NCBI GenBank assembly: GCA_028282885.1
Contig: JANQGX010000016.1
Span: forward strand, 124,001 to 188,000
Direction of reading: 5' to 3'
Length of the DNA stretch: 64,000 nucleotides
DNA from: SAR324 cluster bacterium
Lineage (GTDB): Bacteria; SAR324; XYD2-FULL-50-16
The position numbers and the translations under genes are program-made. The notes below the pieces were generated by a model. The model was not told where the DNA came from, did not search any database, and saw only the letters and a program-made list of their open reading frames with translations. Positions 46,407-54,928 of the stretch are shown here, in pieces (the first letter of the stretch is position 1; each line of letters begins with the position of its first letter).

Positions 46407-46721
46407 CTAGTCAATCCCCAACCGAATTGATTTGACCCCCTGGGATTTTGACCTCTCTTCCCGCGGATAGTTCTCTCTCGGTTTGGCGATCCTCACTTTG
46501 AGAACCCTGCTTTCATACTCATTATCATTAAGATGATCAATGGAGTTCTGTGCCCCCTGTTCATCCATAACCACAAAAGCATAGCCTTTTGACCGTCCCG
46601 ACTCGCGATACCTGATTACGTCAGCCGATTTAACGGTGCCATAGGTTTCAAACAACTTCTTCAACTCATCATTGGTCGTTTTGAATGGCAAATTGCCCAC
46701 ATACACTCTTACGTCATTCAC
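46407..46721 (-). CDS. RNA-recognition-motif (RRM) protein
   Basis: This is a small single-RRM RNA-binding protein of the type found in cyanobacteria and many other bacteria. I start it at GTG 46721, five bases behind AGGGG; the longer frame from 46775 adds an unrelated N-terminus. The 104-residue product has RNP2 (VYVGNL) at residues 5-10 and RNP1 (KGYAFVVM) near 45. The basic tail of about 25 residues (KPRENYPREERSKSQG) may add RNA affinity. Its RNA target is unknown. It is convergent with the barrel protein and divergent from hisC. Confidence 0.85.
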   Translation of the reverse strand: MNDVRVYVGNLPFKTTNDELKKLFETYGTVKSADVIRYRESGRSKGYAFVVMDEQGAQNSIDHLNDNEYESRVLKVRIAKPRENYPREERSKSQGVKSIRLGID

Positions 46722-47025
46722 GATTCCCCTACTTTCAATTCTACGGTAAGTTCCCGATCTGCAATCGTTCAGCAACGAGAAAATGACGAAAACAATGACA
46801 AAAAATCAAGAAATCCATCAAATGCGACTTGATTGTTGATCCACTTACTTTTTAAGCTAACTTTAACACAAATGCAAGAATTCTTTTATTCTTTTTAAAC
46901 TGATGTATTCCGTTTGATATTGAAAAGTGAGATCAAAATCCCCTGAATGATACAAACCCGTCATCCGGGACGCGGTCTCATTGCTAAGTCATAAGATAAT
47001 CGCACCTTTTTGGAGCCGAAACGAA
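46722..47025. other. Divergent intergenic gap, RRM/hisC
   Basis: This 304-base AT-rich spacer presumably holds the promoters of the RRM gene and hisC. I see no strong promoter pair, terminator or RNA gene. The AGGGG site of the RRM gene lies at its left end, and GGAG of hisC at about 47012. Confidence 0.4.
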
Positions 47026-48114
47026 ATGAAACCAATTGAGCACCTGTTTTGCAAATCAGCGAAGGACATGACCCCCTATTCTCCCATTGAACCACCTGAC
47101 CAGATTGCCAGGCGGTTGGGCTTGAATGAGGCTAAGATCATCAAACTGGATGCCAACGAAAATCCGTTTGGAACTGCACCGGCCGTCATTAAGGCCCTTT
47201 CTGAAGGTCAATACTATCATATCTATCCGGACCCGGCCCAGGTGCAGCTTCGGGAAGCAATCGCCCGTTATGCCGACTACGATCCCGATATGATCATTGC
47301 CGGAACAGGGGCCGATGAGATCATAGACCTCTGTTGTCGCCTGCTGGTGGAGCCGGATCAAATGGTTTTGAGTTTTGTGCCCACTTTTTCCTATTACAGC
47401 CATGTCATCGCCCTGAATAAGGCTAAATTTCTTGCCATTCCAAGGGAAGCGGATTTCACCATTAAGCTGGAAAAAGTGAAGAAGGTCGATCTATCCAAAT
47501 GCAAGCTGGTAATCCTATGCTCTCCAAACAATCCTTCAGGTAATCTGCTTGAGGAAGAAGTTCTGGATTACTTCCTCGCCCAGGATCTGGTCGTAATGTT
47601 GGATGAAGCCTATTACGAGTTTTCCGGAGTGACTTTTAAGGAAAAAATCAAGAACCACAATAACCTGATCATTTTGAGAACCTTTTCCAAATGCTTCGGT
47701 TTGGCAGGATTAAGGGTGGGATATGGAATGGGTAGCCGCGACCTGATCGCTCCACTCATGAAAATCAAACCGCCATTCAGTGTGAATGTCGCTGCCGAAG
47801 TCGCTCTCACAACCTGTTTGAATAACCTCTCTTTTTATCAGGAGCAGGTAAATGAAATGGTGCAGATCAGAGAGTGGACCTTGGCACAATTGGCAGAACT
47901 GGAAAAACTGAAGGTTTATTCTTCCCGGTCTAATTTCATTCTTTGTCGTGTCGACGGTTTTGATGCAGCAGAACTAAGCAAAGAACTGGAAAACAGGGGG
48001 ATTCTGATTCGGTATTTTGCTACCAATCAACTACGTAATTTCATCCGCATCTCGGTTGGCAGACGAGATCAAATGGAATCCCTTTTGACCGAGCTGCAGA
48101 ATATTCTTGGTTGA
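47026..48114 (+). CDS. hisC: Histidinol-phosphate aminotransferase
   Basis: This pyridoxal-phosphate enzyme makes histidinol phosphate in histidine synthesis. I take ATG 47026 (GGAG ten bases upstream) over TTG 46981, giving 362 residues, the family norm. The fold-I aminotransferase landmarks are KLDANENPFGTAPAVI near 35, GTGADEIIDLCCR near 87, CSPNNPSGNLL near 160, DEAYYEF near 190, and the Schiff-base lysine in LRTFSKCFGLAGLRVGYG near 220. The Arg of RISVGRRDQM near the end fits substrate binding. No other his gene is adjacent. A related role such as aromatic aminotransfer cannot be excluded but is less likely. Confidence 0.93.
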   Translation: MKPIEHLFCKSAKDMTPYSPIEPPDQIARRLGLNEAKIIKLDANENPFGTAPAVIKALSEGQYYHIYPDPAQVQLREAIARYADYDPDMIIAGTGADEIIDLCCRLLVEPDQMVLSFVPTFSYYSHVIALNKAKFLAIPREADFTIKLEKVKKVDLSKCKLVILCSPNNPSGNLLEEEVLDYFLAQDLVVMLDEAYYEFSGVTFKEKIKNHNNLIILRTFSKCFGLAGLRVGYGMGSRDLIAPLMKIKPPFSVNVAAEVALTTCLNNLSFYQEQVNEMVQIREWTLAQLAELEKLKVYSSRSNFILCRVDGFDAAELSKELENRGILIRYFATNQLRNFIRISVGRRDQMESLLTELQNILG

Positions 48115-48219
48115 CTAATCCGATAAAGGAGAGGAGGGTAGAACCGCTGTGATTATGCCCTCGCCAAACAGAAGCAGACGAGGGAAACAAGCAGGAAATG
48201 GCACGGTATCCAACGGGGG

Positions 48220-49140
48220 TTATCCGTCTTCTTTCATTTGCTCCAGGATTTCATTCAGCACCTTCTCCCAGGTATCACCGGGGACCCTGCAAGAGCCAAC
48301 CTTTTCGTGGCCGCCACCGCCGTATTTGTACATAAGCTTACCGACGTTGGTTTTACTGGTTCGGTTCAAGATACTGTGTCCACACTGGATATTGACGTTT
48401 TTCCTGTCATGATCCCAACTCAGTCTAACTTCTATATTCTGATCGGGATGACTGGCGTAGACGATGAAGCGATTTCCACAAAAGACGGTTTCTTCGTTGA
48501 GGAGATTGGTAATAACAACGTTTCTGTCCGAATCAGTGCAGCGTCGCAGCATATCCTTAAAAAGAATCTGCTGTTCATTGTAACGTTGAGCCCGCTCCTG
48601 GACATCCGGGATCTGTAAAATTTCCTCTACTGTTTTGGTGCGACAGTATTGAATCATGTCCAGCACGAATTCTTCATTATTGATTCTGAAGTCCGTAAAC
48701 TCGGCGAGTCCTGTTCGTGGATCAATGATAAAAGCGATCATGATCCAGTCCTCTGCCAGCAGGATTTCGTCCAGGGTCAGATCTGCCGAGTCATATTTAT
48801 TGACAGCCTCAAGCAGGGGAAGAAAGTGCTCCCCAAATGTTTCAACGCCACCATAGTAATCCCAGACGACCTGTGCAGCACTTGGTGCCTCTCTTGAATC
48901 GCCTTCATATTCAAGTTGAGCTATTTCAAGTCTCTCCTCTTCACTTGAATGATGGTCGAACCATAGCCCGCAACCTTTGGCATAGGGGACATTGGCCAGT
49001 ACATCGTTTGAGGTCACATCAATTTTGTTGTTCTGAATGTCCCTCGGATGCACAAACTTATATTCGTCGACGACACCCTTTTCAGTCAGCAGCGCAGCAC
49101 AGACCAAACCATCAAAATCATCGCGGGTCAAAAGTCTCAT
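48220..49140 (-). CDS. DHH-family phosphoesterase
   Basis: This metal-dependent phosphoesterase belongs to the family of RecJ, NrnA and exopolyphosphatase-like proteins. The start at ATG 49140 has AAGGAG eight bases upstream; an earlier in-frame start at 49212 would add 24 residues. The 306-residue product has LLTRDDFDGLVCAALL at the start (metal site 1), FDHHSSEE near 66 (the DHH motif), a Glu/Asp-rich middle and the C-terminal DHHA1 signature YGGGGHEKVGSC. The N-terminal layout is typical of stand-alone members, with no exonuclease-specific additions. The substrate (oligonucleotide, cyclic dinucleotide or polyphosphate) cannot be resolved. Confidence 0.9.
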   Translation of the reverse strand: MRLLTRDDFDGLVCAALLTEKGVVDEYKFVHPRDIQNNKIDVTSNDVLANVPYAKGCGLWFDHHSSEEERLEIAQLEYEGDSREAPSAAQVVWDYYGGVETFGEHFLPLLEAVNKYDSADLTLDEILLAEDWIMIAFIIDPRTGLAEFTDFRINNEEFVLDMIQYCRTKTVEEILQIPDVQERAQRYNEQQILFKDMLRRCTDSDRNVVITNLLNEETVFCGNRFIVYASHPDQNIEVRLSWDHDRKNVNIQCGHSILNRTSKTNVGKLMYKYGGGGHEKVGSCRVPGDTWEKVLNEILEQMKEDG

Positions 49141-49359
49141 ACGAATCGCTCCTTTGTTGCTAATGTTAATGTAAAACTTATCGCTAAGCAGATATTTTGG
49201 TAATCGATCCAATGCTCTTTAAGACTAGGATCTTTACTGGTTATTTGCCCGTTGGAATAACCACCTTCCAGGTTACGGGGGAAAAATCACATTATGCGAT
49301 CATGCGTTAAGCGCATGACATCATGCAATATTCAATCCTTCACCTATTGTGCAATTGAT

Positions 49360-50259
49360 CTACATTTGCTGAAAAGTTTTCCCCATAACATTGTAGTCCT
49401 TTTTCTCCGGGGTTATTTCAGGGAGTTTGGCTGCAAAGTATTTATGGACGTAACTTATCCGGCGTAGAACGTTATTGGTGATGGTTTTGGCATAGGTCGA
49501 CTTATCCGGATCCAACCTCAACGCCTTTTTACAGATATTGAACAGGGTCTTACCATCCAGTTCCTTGAAATATTTAAAGCGAGTGTCATAAAAATCCATT
49601 CCGTAAGCAAGAAAATTATCCATTTTCAGCGGTGTCAAATACCTTGTCTTCTCTTTCCTCTGCCAACCGAAACCTTTCGCCAACCCCTTTATCTTGATTT
49701 CCTTGTCAAGCAGATCGCAGTTTCCAAAGTCAATCGCCAGGACAAGATTCTGGTTTTTGGAATTGTATCGGATCAGGTAATTGTTCGGATTGCGATCTTC
49801 ATCATAGGTGATCCAGCGGTTGATCATATCTAATGCCAGTTGTTCGATCAGCTCAGGATATACCGTATAGTTTGAACCGGAAAGTTGTTCCGCCTTGACG
49901 ATGAGCTTTGTGGCTTTATAAAGGACATTGTCGATTTTGGTGACAACTACCGGTACCGAGAGCGTATGGGTATATAGATCCAGAAAAAAAACGATCATGG
50001 CCATTTCCGACTCGATAACGTCTTTCCCTTTGATAGGCTTCACCAACCACTGGTTTCCCGGATTATCCTTTTCAACGGCTCCCCGGTAATCCCGAATCTC
50101 GGCAAAAAAGGGAATTTTCATACTGCCGTCGATGACCAGGAAATCGTCTCTTGTAAAAGCCTCGAACAATTCATCAGCGGTTTTGTCATAACACAAAAGT
50201 TGAATTAAATCTTCGTCGCATAAAAAAGATTTAACGTCGTCATATTTAACGTTTTTCAT
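49360..50259 (-). CDS. HipA-like (PI3/4-kinase-fold) protein kinase-like
   Basis: This 299-residue protein has the motif order of the HipA-like/phosphoinositide-kinase fold. It shows an ATP-binding Lys in GNQWLVKPIKG (Lys74) and a Glu in ESEMAM (Glu84). A catalytic loop follows with YDEDRNPNNYLI (153-163, cf. D-R-x2-x2-N), and the metal-binding DFG-like IDFG is at 176-179. No HipB-type antitoxin is adjacent, so a classic toxin pair is unlikely. The same fold is known in free-standing HipA_2-type proteins. There is no signal peptide or membrane helix. The target is unknown. Confidence 0.65.
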   Translation of the reverse strand: MKNVKYDDVKSFLCDEDLIQLLCYDKTADELFEAFTRDDFLVIDGSMKIPFFAEIRDYRGAVEKDNPGNQWLVKPIKGKDVIESEMAMIVFFLDLYTHTLSVPVVVTKIDNVLYKATKLIVKAEQLSGSNYTVYPELIEQLALDMINRWITYDEDRNPNNYLIRYNSKNQNLVLAIDFGNCDLLDKEIKIKGLAKGFGWQRKEKTRYLTPLKMDNFLAYGMDFYDTRFKYFKELDGKTLFNICKKALRLDPDKSTYAKTITNNVLRRISYVHKYFAAKLPEITPEKKDYNVMGKTFQQM

Positions 50260-50571
50260 CCCGACTCACTTCACAATTGATTAACTAGATTTGGTAATCG
50301 GTCTATAATATAGAGAATAATCTGGTGACGGGCATCCATTTCCATATCAAAGCGTGTAATTTCAGATTGAAACGGAGTGAGTGAATAGCGCCTTCCGATT
50401 CAACCCTTGACATTATCCCTCTACCAAAAACAACCCTTATCTGCAATGATTTTATGATTTTAAATATACACCGGTTCAGATAAAACCAAAAGCCTGATTC
50501 AACGACAAGGTGATTTATGGGATAAAAAACCGTTGTGTGGAAACGAGAATATTAGAATGAAGGTTGGAAGT
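50260..50571. other. Intergenic gap between two reverse genes
   Basis: This 312-base AT-rich spacer should carry the kinase-like gene's promoter; TATATT on the reverse strand near 50310 is a candidate -10 without a good -35. I see no terminator hairpin or RNA gene. Confidence 0.35.
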
Positions 50572-51513
50572 TTACTCCTTCATCGCCTGGGTCCAGTAGG
50601 CCAGCTCTTTGGAGTACACCCTTTTGAGTTTCAGTTTCTTATAAACCCTGAAGAGATAGGGAGTCATTTCGATTTCATCCGGATTATCTCTTAGATACTG
50701 TCGGTAATGATCCATGGCCGCAACCCACAACTCCTCCTTTTCCAGAAAGCTCCCCAGCATAAAAGAGTTGTCCGGATAAGTTTCAGCAATTGTTTTCGCT
50801 ATCAGTTCTAACTCATTGCTTTCGTCCGGAGTGAGCCAGCGCAATGTTTGATTTGTAAGCACACCTCTTCGTTTGTAGGGATTCAGGCGGGCAGCAACCT
50901 GATTGTTTCTGGTGGCTTCCAACTTGATCTCCCGGGTTCCGCTGAATGGGCTGATTTTAATCCGAATCATTTCATCGGTGGTAGGAGTAATGGTGTAGAC
51001 ATCTTCGCCGATTTTGAGATGGTAGGTGAGATCGTCTCCCACATTGTCCCAAACCAGGTAGGGATAGTTTTGGCTTAACACCGTATGTCGTGCAACATCC
51101 AGTACCATCGCACCTTGAGAAGCGCTCCTTCTGACAGTAGTGTAGGATTGTGATCGACTGAATCGTTTCATCAATCCTGAAAGCAGTTTATTGGACTGAC
51201 TGGATTCGGACAGGGTTCCACTTTTAACCTTGATTTCACTGTTCGTTACCTGCAACAAAGTTCCGGGCCGAAGCACTGAATCCTTGCCGGTTTTGCGATT
51301 GGTGATGATTCCGGAACCGCCGACATCCGATCGAATCTGGTATCCGGGAAAGAGAAATTTGTTACGACGTACCTTTTTCCATTTTTCCCCGTTTTTCGTA
51401 TATTCCACGTTTCCTTTGACCTGAAACAGCACCGCTACCGGATCTTTCACCCCGGCATAAGCAGTTGAAACAGTCAACACCAAAGCTGCGATTACAATCA
51501 AGATTCTTTTCAC
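50572..51513 (-). CDS. Secreted FecR-like protein with C-terminal TPR-like helices
   Basis: This 313-residue protein has a clear signal peptide (about 1-20, ending AYA). The next 90 residues follow the FecR-like pattern: VLFQVKGNVEYTKNGEKW, FLFPGYQIRSDVGGSG and LRPGTLLQVTNSEIKVKSGTL. This pattern is common in secreted beta-domain proteins and is not proof of a sigma-factor regulator. A Ser/Arg-rich linker and a second beta region follow (about 115-205). The last 80 residues form helical pairs resembling one or two TPR units (ELWVAAMDHYRQYLRDNPDEIE). It is the last feature before the selenoprotein gene, which is divergent. The role is probably in the envelope. Confidence 0.68.
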   Translation of the reverse strand: MKRILIVIAALVLTVSTAYAGVKDPVAVLFQVKGNVEYTKNGEKWKKVRRNKFLFPGYQIRSDVGGSGIITNRKTGKDSVLRPGTLLQVTNSEIKVKSGTLSESSQSNKLLSGLMKRFSRSQSYTTVRRSASQGAMVLDVARHTVLSQNYPYLVWDNVGDDLTYHLKIGEDVYTITPTTDEMIRIKISPFSGTREIKLEATRNNQVAARLNPYKRRGVLTNQTLRWLTPDESNELELIAKTIAETYPDNSFMLGSFLEKEELWVAAMDHYRQYLRDNPDEIEMTPYLFRVYKKLKLKRVYSKELAYWTQAMKE

Positions 51514-51804
51514 GTTTCCCCCTTTTCTGAACCACTCATTTGTCGATTCAAAAAACAGTATTGTCGAAATTCCATCAAATTTCCCTAATTTTTATGTTTT
51601 GTTTAACCTTATTGAGACCACTGCAACCTTTGTGACAAAAAACAAGCAATCCATGATTTGTTAAACTGTTTTCAGCTAACACCCCGAAAGATGAGATTTG
51701 GGAACAGATTCCTGGTATTCCGCTGATTGATTTGATATTATATTACTAAATGTAAAGTCATCTGAAGCTCCGCTGAAGTAAACCACAACAACGCCAGAGG
51801 CAGA
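51514..51804. other. Divergent spacer upstream of the selenoprotein gene
   Basis: This 291-base AT-rich spacer must hold both promoters. TATTAT/TATATT runs at 51738-51746 are candidate -10 boxes on the forward strand. A GAGG sequence ends four bases before the selenoprotein ATG. No other gene is seen. Confidence 0.4.
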
Positions 51805-52095
51805 ATGATAGAAATAAATATCAGCAGTAAAGCCCGGGAAAAGCTGGCTGATTTGCTGGCTCAAGAACCCGGCCGTTATCCAAGGCTGGTTTTTCAGGGA
51901 TTGGGTTGAAAGGGGAGTGAACTCAAACTAACTCTGGATGAGTTAGAAGATGATGATGGGAAAATCTCTGTTGAAGGCCTTGAAGTTATCTTCAAAAAGA
52001 AGGAAAAACTCTACGTTCATAAAAGCGTAGTGGATTACGATATTTCCTATCCTGATAACGGATTCAAGGTGACACCTTTTTTCCAGGGATTCTAA
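51805..52095 (+). CDS. HesB/IscA-like selenoprotein (Sec at in-frame TGA, codon 35)
   Basis: Read through one in-frame TGA (51907-51909), the frame from ATG 51805 to TAA 52093-52095 encodes 96 residues with the pattern of HesB/IscA-type iron-sulfur proteins. A helix (SSKAREKLADLLAQEP) leads to LVFQGLG-Sec-KGSELKLTLDE and then VEGLEVIFKKKEKLYV, VDYDISY and GFKV. The TGA falls exactly where IscA-type proteins carry the first conserved cysteine of the G-C-x-G motif. This matches the known HesB-like selenoprotein family (TIGR01911), in which Sec replaces that Cys and the two C-terminal cysteines of true IscA are absent, as here. A seven-bp SECIS-type hairpin follows the TGA. GAGG precedes the start by four bases. 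A standard gene call would stop at TGA and miss the gene. Probable role: iron-sulfur or redox chemistry in an unknown pathway. Confidence 0.87.
51928..51946 (+). promoter_or_regulatory. Bacterial SECIS element
   Basis: CTAACTC (51928-51934) pairs perfectly with GAGTTAG (51940-51946) across the five-base loop TGGAT. The loop starts 25 bases after the TGA, inside the 16-37 base range known for bacterial SECIS elements, and has the required G among its first two bases. This structure would recruit SelB with the selenocysteine tRNA. Confidence 0.8.
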
Positions 52096-52469
52096 ATTCG
52101 GTTTGTCAGATCAATCGCGGTCGCCGGTACCTATCAGAAAAATACCACGAAACCACCAAACAACACTGATACCGCCAGGACATATTCGACCAAAAGAAGA
52201 TAAAACCGCTTACTCATTCCACAACTCCACAGGTCCGTCTAAGAGCCATTCGTAGGTTGGCAGGAAATTCTGTCAAATTACTGCTCCAGTTCAGAATGGA
52301 CATTCAAAAATCAAACCAGTTCCCCGGTCAAAAGAAACAGTTTGCTTGACAAGCTGTGCAATCCATTTGAAAAAACGCTACAGTATAGTTAGTATATCCA
52401 CTCAATTCATGGAGTTACTTCGAATGATAGAAGTTCGTAACTGAGAAATCGAACCATCAGAGAAGCCAG
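52096..52469. other. Gap between selenoprotein gene and pelD
   Basis: This 374-base spacer contains a TTGACA at about 52353 and a TATAGT near 52384 but with too long a spacing for a simple promoter. One small reverse frame (52134-52217) is listed separately. No hairpin terminator is obvious after the selenoprotein stop, so read-through into pelD cannot be excluded. Confidence 0.4.
52134..52217 (-). CDS. Possible 27-residue membrane microprotein
   Basis: The frame begins with ATG at 52217, has GGAG seven bases upstream, and ends in a double stop (TGA TAG). The product is MSKRFYLLLVEY followed by a hydrophobic run to VVFF, a single membrane span with a basic start. It is short enough to occur by chance; the ribosome-binding site is the main support. 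Confidence 0.25.
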   Translation of the reverse strand: MSKRFYLLLVEYVLAVSVLFGGFVVFF

Positions 52470-53897
52470 ATGCCGTCTACTGTTCCCGAACCAGGAATTA
52501 AAAAGCGTATACCTAAGTATCTAAAAAGATTCGGGTTGGAAATCCCGGCCTTTTTTGTTCTGATTTCTCTGTTGGAATACTCCATCTTCGATACCCTTAC
52601 CGGCTGGTCGATCAAGACAAGCACAGTTTTCCCTCATCCATACTGGATCGGCATTCTTGTTTTTGCATTGATGTATGGATTAACCTCGGGAATCATAACC
52701 GGAATCGTCGCAGCAAGCCTGTTGATCGGATTTTCTCCTGTTGATTTTGGCCCCAATCCCCTGTCCTGGGGTGAGATCACTCTCCTGCCCCTCTTCTTTG
52801 TTTTCTTTGGAGCACTAATTGGCATCATCAGCAGGTTCAGGAAAAACAGATTATATGACCTGGAATTTGAGAATCACAATCTAAACAATCAAATCAAGGA
52901 TCTTAACCAGGTTACCGGCAGACTCACCCGAACCAATCTTAACCTTGAAAAAAAGATCGTGTTCCGGTTGGAAACCTTCCAGTCGGTCTATGAAATCGCC
53001 GAGAAATTGAACAAACTGCACCTGGACCAATTGTACGAAGCAATTCCGCAACTGGTATCAAAATACTTCAAGGCGCAACGTTGCTCCTTTTATCTGCTGG
53101 AACCCGATGGCAACCTGACCTTGAAAAGCAGTTTCGGCTGGACCAGGGAAAATGAGCATCGTCGGGTTTATGACGCCGACTCCGAACTGATTGAAACCCT
53201 GTCATCATTGGAAGAGTCGGCTGTTATCACCATGGAAACATTAATGGAGCTCAAAATTGATGCTTTCTTTGCAGTCGCCCTCATTACACAGGAAAGAAAG
53301 CTCCTGGGAATGATCAAGATAGAAAGCATCGATTTTCTTAATGTAACAGATGACAATTTGAGATTTCTCTCCATGCTCAGTAAATGGTTCATGCAATCGA
53401 TTGTGAACGGTCTCCGTTATGCGGAAAAAGAGAAGGAGTCGACATTCGAACCGGGTACGGGGCTGATCCGAGAAGAAGCATTCTGGTTCATCGTGAAAAA
53501 GGCCGTTGCTAGCGCTGTTCGCCACAAGTATGAAATAGTACTGCTTAATCTCACACTCAAGTTCCCCGATACTGTCGGAACCGTAGAAAAAAACCTGCTG
53601 ATAAAAAAAATGGGGACCATTTTGAAGAATGTTTGCCGCATCGACGATGAAGTGGGAATTGCCGATGTGGGAAGACCTTACAGTTTTATGTTAATGATGC
53701 CTTACACCAGTGAACAGCAGGCTGATGTTGTCATAGACAAGGTCACCGGTTCAGTTAAGGAAAACCTGTATTCTACCTATTCCTATGTCGGTAAAGTTGA
53801 ATTCCTCACCTGGGAGATCCTCTCCTTGGATGACGGAACCCTGTTCCTTAGCGAAACCGTGCAACACATGATATTCGATCCCATCCTTGCAGGGTAG
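52470..53897 (+). CDS. pelD: PelD, c-di-GMP receptor for Pel polysaccharide export
   Basis: PelD is the inner-membrane c-di-GMP receptor that switches on Pel synthesis. The 475-residue protein has four membrane helices (about 20-45, 50-75, 78-100, 108-130), a coiled segment, a GAF domain (about 160-310) and a degenerate GGDEF domain (about 325-470). The catalytic GGDEF is replaced by GRPYSF, so it cannot make c-di-GMP. The inhibitory-site motif R-x-x-D is kept as Arg390-Ile-Asp-Asp393 and should bind the signal. It is the first of four same-strand pel genes, two bases before pelE. Family length in Pseudomonas is about 455 residues. Confidence 0.92.
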   Translation: MPSTVPEPGIKKRIPKYLKRFGLEIPAFFVLISLLEYSIFDTLTGWSIKTSTVFPHPYWIGILVFALMYGLTSGIITGIVAASLLIGFSPVDFGPNPLSWGEITLLPLFFVFFGALIGIISRFRKNRLYDLEFENHNLNNQIKDLNQVTGRLTRTNLNLEKKIVFRLETFQSVYEIAEKLNKLHLDQLYEAIPQLVSKYFKAQRCSFYLLEPDGNLTLKSSFGWTRENEHRRVYDADSELIETLSSLEESAVITMETLMELKIDAFFAVALITQERKLLGMIKIESIDFLNVTDDNLRFLSMLSKWFMQSIVNGLRYAEKEKESTFEPGTGLIREEAFWFIVKKAVASAVRHKYEIVLLNLTLKFPDTVGTVEKNLLIKKMGTILKNVCRIDDEVGIADVGRPYSFMLMMPYTSEQQADVVIDKVTGSVKENLYSTYSYVGKVEFLTWEILSLDDGTLFLSETVQHMIFDPILAG

Positions 53898-53899
53898 TC

Positions 53900-54928
53900 A
53901 TGACCTTAATCGCAAAAATCCTAACCTCGATGTTCTATCTGGTCATGTTGGTTATTCAATTGGAGTTGATTACACACTCCCGAACCGAACTTTGGTTAAT
54001 TATCCCGATTTTACCCTTTCTCTGCTCTTCGCTATTACTCCAACTCCCTTTACCCGACCAGTTATGCAGGCAGTTAAGTTTTTACAGGTTTATGGTCATT
54101 ATCCTGGGACCATTTGCCTCCATAGGCTGTATCATCCAACTCATTTTTACCCCCCGGCAACATCTGGCAAGCGAATATCGGGAATTTGTCGCTGCAGAAG
54201 CGGTTTTCACGCCTTCGGAACGATTTGAACTGGGTCTTGCCCAGGATTACTGGCAAGGAGGAGACTCAACCATTACTCCCTATGTGGATATTATGGAAGG
54301 TGATGATTCCCCTCTGAAACGGGCGACAATCAACAAAGTGATCCAACATCCCGGCCCCAGTTCGCATCTGATCCTCCATACCGGATTAAATGACAAGGAT
54401 CCGGATGTTCGATTTTATGCAGCCAGTGCCCTGATTATATTGAACGATACTTTCATTAACGAGTTTCGGGAGATTCAGCGCAAGATCAGTGAAGAGCCTG
54501 AAAATCCCCTTCACCATCTCAATCTGGCCACTGCTTACGATCGTTATTGCTCCTGGGATCTGCCAGGCGAGGAGGATATGGAAAACTATCGGGAAAAAAT
54601 GGTGAGCTCATATCGTCAAGCCTGGGCTTTGGATTCAAATAATATCAACGCCATGATCGGTCTCACCAAGGCTCTGATCAGCCGGTCTGACTACGAGGAA
54701 GCAGAAAATATCCTGGAAAGAGGTCTAAAAAAATACCCGAACTCACTAAACCTGGTTCTGCAGCAACTTATCCTGCTGTTTAACAGAAAGGAGATAAAGA
54801 AACTGCGGCAGTTGGCAAAAGAATACCTGAAACGTTTTCCCAATAGTGCCTTAGAGATCCAGGAAGCCGTTGCTTTCTGGGGTGATTCCAGGCAAAACGG
54901 AATCTACTATGAACATTACGTTCCATAA
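53900..54928 (+). CDS. pelE: PelE, TPR-containing Pel subunit
   Basis: PelE is the inner-membrane partner of PelD with a cytoplasmic tetratricopeptide domain. The 342-residue protein has two N-terminal membrane helices (about 10-30, 35-60) and a third hydrophobic stretch near 70-85. A HEAT-like segment follows (LNDKDPDVRFYAASALIIL), then TPR units including NPLHHLNLATAYDRY, NNINAMIGLTKALISRSDYEEAENILERG and NSLNLVLQQLILLFNRKEIKKL. The gene starts two bases after pelD stops and overlaps the pelF start, so the order is translationally coupled. The length fits PelE. Confidence 0.88.
   Translation: MTLIAKILTSMFYLVMLVIQLELITHSRTELWLIIPILPFLCSSLLLQLPLPDQLCRQLSFYRFMVIILGPFASIGCIIQLIFTPRQHLASEYREFVAAEAVFTPSERFELGLAQDYWQGGDSTITPYVDIMEGDDSPLKRATINKVIQHPGPSSHLILHTGLNDKDPDVRFYAASALIILNDTFINEFREIQRKISEEPENPLHHLNLATAYDRYCSWDLPGEEDMENYREKMVSSYRQAWALDSNNINAMIGLTKALISRSDYEEAENILERGLKKYPNSLNLVLQQLILLFNRKEIKKLRQLAKEYLKRFPNSALEIQEAVAFWGDSRQNGIYYEHYVP

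Noticed and set aside
48149..48412. Forward frame behind a strong AAAGGAGAGGAGGG sequence after hisC
   Set aside because: It runs antisense through the DHH phosphoesterase gene, whose motifs are clear; the purine-rich sequence is probably coincidental.
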